A stretch of DNA of 38,922 nucleotides, from positions 1-38,922 of the forward strand of contig CAYJDR010000023.1 in the NCBI GenBank assembly GCA_964368965.1. Direction: 5' to 3'. Positions 24,039 through 32,152 of the stretch are shown in pieces. Every line of letters starts with the position of its first letter. The stretch's first letter is position 1. The notes below the pieces were generated by a model, which was not told where the DNA came from, made no database searches, and saw only the letters and a list, made by a program, of their open reading frames with translations. Source of the stretch: CAYJDR01 sp964368965 (GTDB lineage: Bacteria > Chrysiogenota > Deferribacteres > Deferribacterales > Mucispirillaceae). Position numbers and translations under genes: made by a program.

Positions 24039-24689
24039 ATGAATTCTTATCTATGTATGTCTTGGCAAAGCTTGACGCAACAAATTGTTACAATAATCAA
24101 AAAAGGCTATTATTGGTATCAACCAATCACGCCTAAAAAATCTAACTTTAGCGAACAAAAATGGCTACGTGCTGACGAACGCATTATCGAAAAATTTGCG
24201 ATAAATATGACAAAAGATCAGCGCTATTATGCCCGTAAAAAAGGCAAAGCAAACCATATTTATTTACGCTATAATTCACTTGCATTTTTGCTACGCACGA
24301 AAGGTGAAATTCCTGAAACACTTGATACAGAAGTATTTTATGATATTCGGGATACACCGCTCTACATTGTCGTTAGCAAAAATATTACGTTGAAAATCTT
24401 CAAATCACAAAACGAGGGACATTTTACCGTTTACTTGGCACGTGAAAGTTATCGTGCTTTAAAGGCGGAGTTCTCTGAGATGATCGAACATCGAAAAATT
24501 AGGGAACTTGAATTTAGGTATAGTATTTTGAACAATATACCTTCTTATAACGGTATAAATATCCAGAAAAGGAAACTGCGTGAACACATCTTGAAACATG
24601 CTAAACGACATGGAGTTATTGTCAATAGGCAACATTTCAAAGTACTTGTGCGGAGAAAAATATACCAAGTATTTGAGTCTGTAAATTAA
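24039..24689 (+). CDS. Basic protein of unknown family, directly downstream of the large RNA
   Basis: The ATG at 24039 has aggtg 6 bp upstream; a second ATG at 24057 lacks a ribosome site. The 216-aa product is strongly basic, especially at the C-terminus (IQKRKLREHILKHAKRHGVI...LVRRKIYQVF), and rich in aromatic residues near the start (KKGYYWYQPI). It has the segments MTKDQRYYARKKGKANHIYLRY and LAFLLRTKGEIP, but no catalytic motif I recognise, no signal peptide and no membrane helix. The charge pattern suits an RNA- or DNA-binding protein. It begins about 50 bp after the RNA terminator and ends in tandem terminators, so RNA and gene form one compact cassette. A functional link to the RNA is inference from position. 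Confidence 0.75.
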   Translation: MNSYLCMSWQSLTQQIVTIIKKGYYWYQPITPKKSNFSEQKWLRADERIIEKFAINMTKDQRYYARKKGKANHIYLRYNSLAFLLRTKGEIPETLDTEVFYDIRDTPLYIVVSKNITLKIFKSQNEGHFTVYLARESYRALKAEFSEMIEHRKIRELEFRYSILNNIPSYNGINIQKRKLREHILKHAKRHGVIVNRQHFKVLVRRKIYQVFESVN

Positions 24690-24828
24690 CTACTGCTCAA
24701 AAGAAATATCTACTTGAGAACACAATATTTGATAATTTTACAAATTAAAACTAGACACAGTATATGCAATTTGCCAAGCTGATATATACAACAACCCGTG
24801 CCTATGCTCACGCTACGGCCTCCGCTCG

Positions 24829-24904
24829 AGCAAATCAGTGATTTGCTTTTTCTCGCTACGCCCTCAAACTATTCTGCTAAGCAGGTAGCTTGGGGGCTTT
24901 TTTT
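24829..24904 (+). terminator. Tandem rho-independent terminators
   Basis: First: AGCAAATC (24829-24836) / GATTTGCT (24840-24847) with TTTTT to 24851. Second: GCCCTCAA (24860-24867) / TTGGGGGC (24890-24897), with inner CTGC/GCAG and TTTTTTT at 24898-24904. They close the RNA-protein cassette. Sequence around 24812-24864 contains a partial direct repeat of CGCTACGSCCTC. Confidence 0.85.
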
Positions 24905-25088
24905 GTAATCAAATACACTTATTCGTCGTATTTTCTGTTAATTTTTACACTTTTTCGTTGTATATTTTGTGATTTTAGACATTTTACACAGGATAATGTG
25001 GCATAATTTCTCGGCCAATGTATAATCACACTTTAGATTAGCCGAAGTTTTTCACAAGCATCATATTAATATTTTTCTTTTCTACAGT
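24905..25088. other. Intergenic region with isolated repeat copies
   Basis: No gene seen. It holds one exact reverse copy of the iteron 8-mer (24945-24952) and one copy of AATCACACT (25024-25032), the half-site of the dyad at 26358-26398. Confidence 0.4.
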
Positions 25089-25172
25089 AAAAAATGGGAA
25101 TAATTCTAATGTTGCTTGTCAAGAGTTACACAGTAACAGCGCTTGCTCTTGATAAGCGGACATGAATTATTC
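25089..25172 (-). terminator. Large nested hairpin / terminator at the repressor 3' end
   Basis: Three concentric stems: outer GAATAATTC (25098-25106) / GAATTATTC (25164-25172), middle GCTTGTCAAGAG (25114-25125) / CTCTTGATAAGC (25146-25157, one G-U pair), inner GTTAC/GTAAC (25125-25137). On the minus strand CCCATTTTTT follows. The outer stem covers the repressor stop codon, so this is a terminator and perhaps an RNA-stability element. Confidence 0.7.
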
Positions 25173-26273
25173 AAAATCATCATTAGAAAAAGAAATAGTC
25201 TCAAAATTCCTAATCATTGAAACTACTTTTCCGACAACTTTGACATCATCGAAAGTGACTTTAAAACTTTTATAAGCCTTGTTATCAGCTTCAACCAAAA
25301 TTTTATCACCTGCTTTCTGCAACCTTCGCACAGTCAATTTATCATCTATGTTAATTGCATAAAACCCGTCACTATCAAAGCCATCAATAGCTGTATTCAA
25401 TAGCAGCTTATCATCTTGTGCAATCATTGGCGACATCGAATCATCATCACAATTCACTAAGCAAAAGCCCTCTGTATCTGATATGTTAAACAATGCTGGC
25501 GTAACATCATAATACGTTGCATCGTCTGCATACATCATATCTTCCTCGACTGTAACATCGCTATAGTAAGGCACTTCATCAGTTTTTATGCCATCTGCTC
25601 TATCAGCAAAATATCTCTTTCCAACGCCATTTCTGAGCCACTCAAGCCTAATATCAAGTGCTTTACTTATCGCAATTAGCGTTGACTCGCTCATCTGTTT
25701 TTTATCAGACTCATAATCCTCTATATCTTGCACCGAACACTTCAACATTTTCGCCATGTCATGCTCTGTGATTTTCAAACTTTTCCTTATTTCATACAGC
25801 CTATCAGACCTACTCTGCTCAGCCATATAAAATTCTTCGCTATCCAAAAAGATATTTTTAGCATCGCCAAGCAACCATAACGAATTAACGCCATATAATG
25901 TACACAACTCTGACACAACATCTTCATACAAAGGCTTTTTCCCTGTTTCATACTGCTCTAAAATATAGCTTGATATACCAAGTACATACGCTAACTCGGC
26001 TTGTGTTATCTCTAACACATCTCTAAGCATAACAAGTTTATTGCCAACACTGTCAGCAGATAAACTCTCTCCAAACATCTCGCCAACACCATAAAGCAAC
26101 CAAGTGCGATTAATGTTGTGGCTACTCACCAAGATGTTGATAAAATCATCAGGAAGTTCACGCTTGCCAGTTTCATAATTTATAATAGATTTTCTACTAC
26201 AATTTAACTGTTGAGCAAAATCGTCTTGAGTCAATTTCAAAATTTTTCTAATCTCTTTAAGCCTATTATTCAT
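25167..26273 (-). CDS. Phage-type repressor with three XRE HTH domains and an S24 (LexA/CI-like) domain
   Basis: 368 aa. Three successive HTH-XRE domains are visible: about 1-60 (LKLTQDDFAQQLNCSRKSII), 75-135 (EITQAELAYVLGISSYILEQ) and 155-215 (KITEHDMAKMLKCSVQDIED). Each is followed by the same WL...G..F-type tail. Residues about 230-368 form an S24 fold with the serine motif DDDSMSPMI and TVRRLQ, where LexA and CI have the catalytic Lys; here that position appears to be Arg, so RecA-stimulated self-cleavage is doubtful. One HTH is normal for this family. The gene diverges from the plus-strand replication genes across two dyads and is the likely master repressor of the island. Confidence 0.85.
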   Translation of the reverse strand: MNNRLKEIRKILKLTQDDFAQQLNCSRKSIINYETGKRELPDDFINILVSSHNINRTWLLYGVGEMFGESLSADSVGNKLVMLRDVLEITQAELAYVLGISSYILEQYETGKKPLYEDVVSELCTLYGVNSLWLLGDAKNIFLDSEEFYMAEQSRSDRLYEIRKSLKITEHDMAKMLKCSVQDIEDYESDKKQMSESTLIAISKALDIRLEWLRNGVGKRYFADRADGIKTDEVPYYSDVTVEEDMMYADDATYYDVTPALFNISDTEGFCLVNCDDDSMSPMIAQDDKLLLNTAIDGFDSDGFYAINIDDKLTVRRLQKAGDKILVEADNKAYKSFKVTFDDVKVVGKVVSMIRNFETISFSNDDFE

Positions 26274-26284
26274 AGCACCCTTTC

Positions 26285-26308
26285 ATGTGAGCATATTTTT
26301 GTTCACAT
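26285..26308. promoter_or_regulatory. Operator dyad 1
   Basis: ATGTGAGC (26285-26292), 8 bp, GTTCACAT (26301-26308): near-perfect 8-bp half-sites between the repressor start (26273) and the rightward -35 box (26316). Positioned to control both divergent genes. Confidence 0.6.
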
Positions 26309-26315
26309 TTTTATA

Positions 26316-26344
26316 TTGACAAATCATTTTTATCTTAATACAAT
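26316..26344 (+). promoter_or_regulatory. Rightward promoter of the HTH-primase-helicase genes
   Basis: Consensus TTGACA (26316-26321), 17-bp spacer, TACAAT (26339-26344). The leader of about 125 nt contains the second dyad. Confidence 0.75.
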
Positions 26345-26357
26345 CCAAATATCACTC

Positions 26358-26398
26358 AATCACACTTAACGGTTTTACGTATTTTATCTAGTGTGATT
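26358..26398. promoter_or_regulatory. Operator dyad 2
   Basis: AATCACACT (26358-26366) and its exact complement AGTGTGATT (26390-26398), 23 bp apart, just downstream of the rightward start site. The ATTTTACCCTA core overlaps its right end in reverse (26398-26408). A further AATCACACT lies at 25024. Confidence 0.6.
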
Positions 26399-26475
26399 AG
26401 GGTAAAATTCATTGCTATGCTACCATTTTTATTGGCATTTAGCAATAACATACATTTATTTCAAGAGGTGAAAAA

Positions 26476-26790
26476 ATGAGTATCGACTTATTTGTGAAAG
26501 ATGAAATCAACAATCGTCTTAACGGCGCGGTGCACGATGCGATAGGCGTTGCACTCGTGAAAATTTGCAAGGAAATCGGCGAGATGAAGCGTTTTACTGC
26601 CGATGATTTACTTGATGAAAGCCAAGTTGCTGAATACTTAGGAGTAAAAATGAGCACATTGCGAAGTTGGCGTGTGAAAAAGCAAGGCATACCATATATC
26701 GTGGTTGGTGACCGCTTAGTTCGCTACAAATTCGATGATATTTTATCGTTCGTAAACAAACATCAAGTCCGTGTGCATGGAAATTTTTAG
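26476..26790 (+). CDS. Excisionase/AlpA-like HTH protein
   Basis: 104 aa. The C-terminal half has a MerR/excisionase-type helix-turn-helix (LLDESQVAEYLGVKMSTLRSWRVKKQGIPYIVVGDRLVRYKFDDILSFV), the usual HTH_17 shape with Y-x-F-D-D ending. The N-terminal 55 residues are helical and charged. It is the first gene after the rightward promoter, with agaggtg before the ATG, and is followed without a gap by the primase gene. Likely a regulator or excision factor; no recombinase is visible for it to assist. Confidence 0.8.
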   Translation: MSIDLFVKDEINNRLNGAVHDAIGVALVKICKEIGEMKRFTADDLLDESQVAEYLGVKMSTLRSWRVKKQGIPYIVVGDRLVRYKFDDILSFVNKHQVRVHGNF

Positions 26791-27597
26791 ATGATTACGC
26801 TATCTATTTCAAAGGACATCACGACAGGTTACAAAAGTGTTACCGTGCCTTTGCATGACGTTGCAAACTACACAACAAGCTACAACTATTCTGCCTTTTT
26901 GTTCCAAAATGGGTATCGTAAAAGTGCAAATGTTGTTTCGTTGGGTAATTGCTTGATTTATGACTTTGACAACGGTGTGATGACGCTTAACAAGCTAGAG
27001 CAAGAGCTCACAAACACGCAAATTAAATCGCTAATTGTAACGTCAAAAAGTCATCAGAAAGAAAAGAATGGCAAGCCTGCATGTGATAGGTTTCGGCTAT
27101 TTGTGCCGCTTTCAGACAACCTGACGATTGAAAAAAACAGGTACTCTGCGTTTTATATGTTTATGGCTCACGAGTTGAATATACAAGATGCGATAGATAT
27201 TGCTTGTAAAGATACAGCCCGTTTTTATTTTCCGAACCTCCGCCAAGAAATTAAGATTATAGAAACAGGCCGTACACAATGTATTCAAACTTTACAAGAA
27301 AAATTCGCACTTTACAACGAAAAAGTGAACGTTTGTACACAAAGGCGACATATTATCACTCGTAAAGGCTCTAATGAAATTTCACTCGATACAGAAATAC
27401 ATTTAAGTAACAACAAAATACGTCTGTTACGTGACTTTTCATACCTATACGGCGATGACACAGTTTCATGCAGATGCCTTAACCCAGCTCATGAGGATAA
27501 ATCACCTAGTGCATTTGTTGGTCGCTCTAGGACTGGAAACTCATTGCAAGTTACTTGCCGCGTCTGTGGCTACACCGTTTATGGCGGTGGCCTGTGA
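26791..27597 (+). CDS. Primase-like protein with C-terminal zinc ribbon
   Basis: 268 aa, the ATG directly after the previous stop. IYDFDNGVMT looks like the D-x-D metal motif of archaeo-eukaryotic-type primases. VTSKSHQKEKNGKPACDRFRL and KDTARFYFPN fit the later motifs of that fold. The C-terminus has a zinc ribbon (CRC...H...CRVCG, about 226-262) as in phage primases. Together with the helicase that overlaps its stop codon it forms a split primase-helicase, the replication core of many phages and satellites. The family match is by motif only. Confidence 0.72.
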   Translation: MITLSISKDITTGYKSVTVPLHDVANYTTSYNYSAFLFQNGYRKSANVVSLGNCLIYDFDNGVMTLNKLEQELTNTQIKSLIVTSKSHQKEKNGKPACDRFRLFVPLSDNLTIEKNRYSAFYMFMAHELNIQDAIDIACKDTARFYFPNLRQEIKIIETGRTQCIQTLQEKFALYNEKVNVCTQRRHIITRKGSNEISLDTEIHLSNNKIRLLRDFSYLYGDDTVSCRCLNPAHEDKSPSAFVGRSRTGNSLQVTCRVCGYTVYGGGL

Positions 27598-29012
27598 TTG
27601 ATATTAAGTATCAATTGCCTAAATTCGTTAGAAGCAAAGGGTTGGATTATTCAAAATTTGAGCTTAACAACTGGCTTGATCCGAACTCAACTAACCATAT
27701 ATGGCAAGAAATTCATGCTCGTGGAGGCGCTTTTTGGATATCTAACAGGTGGCAATACAATGTGCGTCGCTCCATTAACGATCAAACTGTTAGTACAAAA
27801 AGCAAAAGTGATATAGGGCAAATCATGCTACAAGTTCTTAACAAAGAGAGTAGTCAATACTCTGATGCTAAACACAAATTTAGCTTTGGTTCGTTTTATG
27901 ACGATAAGCAAGGCTGGGTGGAAGTTTTTGCAACGGAGCTATATGATGTAATAGAAAACTTTACGCCACACACCCTTTCAGAGTTTTATTGTGTAGATAA
28001 CTTATGGTATCGCACGTCCTTTGTGCCCACAAAATATATCATGGGCGTGGACTTGGACCCGTTTGACAATATCGAGAACTCAACTATTTTCAAGCTCATA
28101 AAAAATATTGTCAACAATAATAACAGCTACTTTGCATGGGTTATAAATTGGCTTGCAGGGTTCTTGAAAACACTTCAACGCTCACAAGTTGCATTAGTGT
28201 TGCGAGGCACGCAAGGTAGTGGCAAAGGATTGTTTTTTAATAATATTGTCATGCCAATGTTTGGCGAAAAATACTGCAGAACTGTTGATAATAGAGCGCT
28301 ATCATCACAATTTAATGGGTGGATAACTGAAAAACTTATGGTGAACATCAACGAAGCTGTTTTCGACAAAAATGAACATTCGCACACGTATGCTCGCTTA
28401 AAACAGATGATTACCGATGAAAAAGTAAACTCTGAAATGAAGTATAAAGACTCTTGCGAAGTTAGGTCGTATGCAAATATTATCATAACATCAAACGCAT
28501 CATGCCCAATTGAGATTGAAGCGGATGACAGACGTTTCACGGTCTTTTCGACAGGCGAAGCGCTACGGACGTTAGGTTGGGATATTGATAAAGCGTTAGA
28601 TGATATTGACAAAGAACTATCAGCATTTGCGAATTTTTTGCACCATTATGAAGTTAATTGGGTTAGTTACCATACGGCAGTCAACACACCTGACAAACAA
28701 GCAATTATCGACAAAACAACGACTGATATTGCTAGGTTCGCTCAAGCCGTTGCGAAAAAGGATTTGAGGTTTTTTGATGAGTTATATTACTCAAGCAACA
28801 CCCAGCATGTAAAAATTTACAAAAGTTTAATTCAGAATTTTAAGGTTGGTAAAGTTGAACAACCTGTGCTTTGCATCGCCTATAATGTGCTTTTTAACGC
28901 TGATAAAACACCGCATACTTTCAATAAGGAACTTGCATTGCAACTACCCAGTGTGTTTGGCAAACATAAGCTGAAAAAGAGCAACAAAACAAGGTATTTT
29001 GAATTGGAGTGA
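27594..29012 (+). CDS. SF3-type replicative helicase (DUF5906-like, primase-associated)
   Basis: The start is taken as GTG at 27594, which overlaps the primase stop by 4 bp (GTGA); longer frames reach back into the primase gene. The 472-aa product has an ATPase core near residues 200-320: Walker A RGTQGSGKG, Walker B-like LMVNINEA and sensor-1 IIITSNAS followed by DDRRF (arginine region), the pattern of superfamily 3 helicases in phage and satellite replication proteins. Translational coupling with the primase suggests equal expression. Likely unwinds the element's origin, possibly near the iterons (inference). Confidence 0.85.
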   Translation: MIDIKYQLPKFVRSKGLDYSKFELNNWLDPNSTNHIWQEIHARGGAFWISNRWQYNVRRSINDQTVSTKSKSDIGQIMLQVLNKESSQYSDAKHKFSFGSFYDDKQGWVEVFATELYDVIENFTPHTLSEFYCVDNLWYRTSFVPTKYIMGVDLDPFDNIENSTIFKLIKNIVNNNNSYFAWVINWLAGFLKTLQRSQVALVLRGTQGSGKGLFFNNIVMPMFGEKYCRTVDNRALSSQFNGWITEKLMVNINEAVFDKNEHSHTYARLKQMITDEKVNSEMKYKDSCEVRSYANIIITSNASCPIEIEADDRRFTVFSTGEALRTLGWDIDKALDDIDKELSAFANFLHHYEVNWVSYHTAVNTPDKQAIIDKTTTDIARFAQAVAKKDLRFFDELYYSSNTQHVKIYKSLIQNFKVGKVEQPVLCIAYNVLFNADKTPHTFNKELALQLPSVFGKHKLKKSNKTRYFELE

Positions 29013-29028
29013 GTGAATAACATACAAG

Positions 29029-29064
29029 TTTAACCTTATAAACTTTTAGGTTTGTAAGGTTAAA
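29029..29064. terminator. 15-bp inverted repeat after the helicase gene
   Basis: TTTAACCTTATAAAC (29029-29043) pairs with GTTTGTAAGGTTAAA (29050-29064) with one G-U pair and a 6-nt loop, 17 bp after the stop. No T-run follows, so it may be a terminator of unusual form or a transcript-end stabiliser. The rest of 29065-29158 shows nothing notable. Confidence 0.55.
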
Positions 29065-29158
29065 TCACATTATTAAACTTAAGTATATCTTCTCTCAGTA
29101 TTCATTAACTACTTTTTAAAATTACTCAACACAAAATATAACTTGAATATTAAATGAC

Positions 29159-29187
29159 TTGCTTATCAAATAATAATCAGCTATCAT
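29159..29187 (+). promoter_or_regulatory. Possible promoter for the ART-like gene
   Basis: TTGCTT (29159-29164), 17 bp, TATCAT (29182-29187), 33 bp before the ATG at 29221. Confidence 0.45.
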
Positions 29188-29220
29188 AATTGCAAATAAA
29201 TACTTCACATTGAGAGAAAA

Positions 29221-29991
29221 ATGAAATTAAATCAAATTGAGTTACATGACTTTTTCAATGAAAAAGGTATAACGCATTTATATCATGCAAATACTGTAAC
29301 AACTAGCATAGCTTTTCTAACATCAAATGGATTACTTTCAAGAGGTTTGGCTAGCAGTATGAACTTACCTCAAACTATACAAACTTCTGATGCAGCAGAT
29401 GTACTTCATAATGTATGGAACGATATCTTTCTTGATACAGCAGACCTACACGGCTATTTTCCGCGTCAAAATCTTTATGGTCCAGTTTTATTCAGATTTA
29501 ATATTGATTTCTTACTAAATACTGAAAATGACTATAACATATGGATAACAAAAAACAACCCCTGCCATTGGCATACAGATATTACTGATAGCGATAAGTA
29601 TTTTACGAATGTCTCAGAGTTGCAGGAAAAATGGGGTAATTACGATCAACACCAAATGATGGTAACATTAAGAAATTTACAAACACCTATTCTTTTTAAT
29701 TATCTTGAAGATATTACATTAGATGATCATGCTATTACAATCACTATTGGTGAAACGCAAGAATCATTATATGATTATTCTCATAACCTATTAAATTCTG
29801 CAAAAATGCAAAATCACAATTTGAACAATATACCTATCAACAAGCGATCATGCAGCCACTCATGCTATTGCAGAGTTAATTACAGTGGCATGACTGACAA
29901 TGTGCTTATTAAACTTTTTTCAGCACCTTCTGAGTCATTTTTTGACCGTTCATTACTTGTACCTAATAATTTACAATCTATCGAAAACTGA
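29221..29991 (+). CDS. Putative ADP-ribosyltransferase-like (DarT-related fold) protein
   Basis: 256 aa. The opening ITHLYHANTVTTSIAFLTSNGLLSRG has the shape of ART-fold proteins in the DarT/DUF4433 neighbourhood (LYH..., a short helix, then GLLSRG). It is followed by VWNDIFLD and YGPVLFRFNIDFL. The region where a catalytic Glu is expected (NYDQHQMMVTLRNLQTPILF) shows Gln, so activity cannot be assumed. A Cys/His cluster near the C-terminus (RSCSHSCYC) may bind metal. It stands between the replication genes and a convergent dGTPase gene, overlapping its 3' end by 21 bp. A toxin or anti-phage effector is likely from context. No antitoxin is visible. Confidence 0.55.
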   Translation: MKLNQIELHDFFNEKGITHLYHANTVTTSIAFLTSNGLLSRGLASSMNLPQTIQTSDAADVLHNVWNDIFLDTADLHGYFPRQNLYGPVLFRFNIDFLLNTENDYNIWITKNNPCHWHTDITDSDKYFTNVSELQEKWGNYDQHQMMVTLRNLQTPILFNYLEDITLDDHAITITIGETQESLYDYSHNLLNSAKMQNHNLNNIPINKRSCSHSCYCRVNYSGMTDNVLIKLFSAPSESFFDRSLLVPNNLQSIEN

Positions 29992-31338
29992 GCCTTTGCG
30001 AACACTAAATATTCTTTCATGCGCTTTTGTTGCATATTCATCTGTCATGCCTGCAATATAGTCACAAATGACACGATTCCTATCTGCATCTGATGTTTTA
30101 ATCTCGTACGATTTCTTAAAGGATTTTGGTAAAAATCTCATTGGGTCACTTTGATATACCTCAAAAAGCTCACAAACTACTTTTTGTCCTTTAAATTCAA
30201 GTAATTGAACATTTTCATCTTTTATTACGATACTGTGCACAATTTCAGAAAATACTTTCCTTAGTTTTTCGTATTCTTTTTTTAGTTTTACTTCATATTT
30301 TAAAAGTATATTTTCAAACCTTGCATCCGTATCAGTATCAATCTGTTCAAAATGCTCAACTTTAGATACCAAACAATGAACCAACTCACCAATTCTATTT
30401 TTTCTTTTTGCTGCTTTGCCTGAAAAAATATCACTCAACATACCATCGTAGTCTTCAATACCACATTCATTAAATATATTTTGATACGGTATTTTTTCAT
30501 CTGATATGAATTTATCAAATATTTCCCTAGTAATTAGCTTAAGGGCAACCGCATCTTCAAAATCATGTATACTATATGAAATATCATCAGCTACTTCCAT
30601 TATAGAAGCATCTAAAGACTTAAATTTTGTTTTAGCGTAACTATCCGCATCTTTCGGTGCACTAAGTGCACTTAATAATGTCTTATCACTTTCACTAAGC
30701 TTTTCTAATATCCAGTCTACAATTTTACTTTCGCCATCTAAATAACACTTTGGTGGTTTATAGTCATCACTTTTAAAAAGCCAACTAGCTCTACTCTCTT
30801 CAGGAGCATTTATTTTTGTCCCTACTATTTCCGAATAAGCTATTGGATATTTTAAAACACCCAGTAATAAACGTCTAGTTGGATTTAAACCAAACCTTTC
30901 ACTATATTTTTCTAACTTTGTAAGAATACGTAATGTTTGCCCATTTGCTTCAAATCCATTGTGTTTTCTCATGCAATAATTTAGGGCAACTTCACCACCA
31001 TGACCAAATGGAGGATGTCCCAAGTCATGCGCCAATCCAATACCGGCTATAAGTTTTTTATCAGGCAAAATAGTTTTGAGTTCACTTATTGTGCTTTTTT
31101 TCATTAAGCATAAAACAATACTTTCAGATATCTGAGCAACTTCAAGAGAATGAGTTAGCCTTGTTCTATAAAAATCACTTTCACCTAAACCTAACACTTG
31201 TGTTTTAGACTGCATTCTACGAAAAGCTGCACTATGAATTATGCGTGAATAATCTCTATCCCACGCAGATCTAACATCATTCTCACGTTCAGGAGAGCTT
31301 TCATCCACTCTTTGCTCCCAATACTTATTGTCATACAT
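29971..31338 (-). CDS. dgt: Deoxyguanosinetriphosphate triphosphohydrolase (dGTPase), HD family
   Basis: 455 aa. The dGTPase opening is clear (DRDYSRIIHSAAFRRMQSKTQVL, then RTRLTHSLEVAQI supplying the first His of the HD centre), followed by GLAHDLGHPPFGHGGE (HD pair) and NGFEANGQTLRIL. Later comes a helical domain with MEVADDISYSIHDFEDA, also part of the metal site. The enzyme hydrolyses dNTPs, classically dGTP, to nucleoside plus tripolyphosphate. In defence islands such enzymes starve phages of dNTPs. It has a gaggtg ribosome site and overlaps the ART-like gene 3' to 3'. Confidence 0.92.
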   Translation of the reverse strand: MYDNKYWEQRVDESSPERENDVRSAWDRDYSRIIHSAAFRRMQSKTQVLGLGESDFYRTRLTHSLEVAQISESIVLCLMKKSTISELKTILPDKKLIAGIGLAHDLGHPPFGHGGEVALNYCMRKHNGFEANGQTLRILTKLEKYSERFGLNPTRRLLLGVLKYPIAYSEIVGTKINAPEESRASWLFKSDDYKPPKCYLDGESKIVDWILEKLSESDKTLLSALSAPKDADSYAKTKFKSLDASIMEVADDISYSIHDFEDAVALKLITREIFDKFISDEKIPYQNIFNECGIEDYDGMLSDIFSGKAAKRKNRIGELVHCLVSKVEHFEQIDTDTDARFENILLKYEVKLKKEYEKLRKVFSEIVHSIVIKDENVQLLEFKGQKVVCELFEVYQSDPMRFLPKSFKKSYEIKTSDADRNRVICDYIAGMTDEYATKAHERIFSVRKGSVFDRL

Positions 31339-31423
31339 ACGACACCTCTACATACACTAGCTTTCTATAAAACATATATCAACTGATAAATATTTCAAGA
31401 TGTAAAGTTACAAGCAGCCATTT

Positions 31424-32152
31424 TTACAACCCTTGCACAACATCCTTATCTAATCTTTCTTTGCGAGTTTTCCAATCTGGCATTTGGATAGTTAGAAATG
31501 TATAAAATTCTTTATTGTGGTTTCTATACATCAAATGTGTAAGTTCATGTAAAATAACGTACTGTATCCCTTGCAAATCGGCTTTTAGCAGGTATTCGTT
31601 GAGTGTAATTTTGTTCTTACTTTGCGTACAGCTTCCCCACAGAGTTTTCATTTTGCGGATATGTAGAGTCGGTTTTTTAATGCCGTATTTTTTGAAAATT
31701 TTATCATAAAGTAAATCAAGTTCTCTTTGAAAAATCAATTCAGCTTGTTCCCGCCAAAACGCATAAATAATTTTGCTAAATTTTTCGTTATCGTCCACGT
31801 CTTTTAAGTAGACAAACATTGTTTTTTCATCAATTTCTATATAGTCTTTTGGCGACTGTTTTTTTAAGATGCGAAGGTCTTTGCCAAGGTATTGTGTAGA
31901 TGTCCCATTTTTTACATCAATCAAGGTGTTAAACCCTTGTGATTGTTTATATTTTGCAAGTTGTTTAGCTATCCATATTTTTTTTGACAACAATATTTTT
32001 TCAATGAGCGTATCATCTACATTATTTGGTATAGATAAGTTAACTTGCAAGTTATCGCAAACTTTCAAGTGTATATTTTTGATAGTTTTTCTAGTGATAT
32101 TGACGGTAACATCACCGTGTATGCTATCAATGTTCAAGCAATATTTATCCAT
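31424..32152 (-). CDS. DUF45/YgjP-like zinc metallopeptidase-domain protein
   Basis: 242 aa, starting at the ATG at 32152, whose first base is the last base of the hsdR stop (TGATG coupling). The C-terminal half carries the zinc motif HELTH with a third His in RNHNKEF, preceded by RKMKTLWGSCTQSKNKITLNEYLLKA, the classic DUF45 signature (K-x-x-W-G-S-C). Such proteins are frequent companions of type I restriction genes; their role there is not settled. It is the last gene of the restriction operon. Confidence 0.9.
   Translation of the reverse strand: MDKYCLNIDSIHGDVTVNITRKTIKNIHLKVCDNLQVNLSIPNNVDDTLIEKILLSKKIWIAKQLAKYKQSQGFNTLIDVKNGTSTQYLGKDLRILKKQSPKDYIEIDEKTMFVYLKDVDDNEKFSKIIYAFWREQAELIFQRELDLLYDKIFKKYGIKKPTLHIRKMKTLWGSCTQSKNKITLNEYLLKADLQGIQYVILHELTHLMYRNHNKEFYTFLTIQMPDWKTRKERLDKDVVQGL

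Noticed and set aside
27555..27593. Earlier start of the helicase gene
   Set aside because: It would overlap the primase zinc ribbon; the GTGA overlap at 27594 is the usual coupling pattern.
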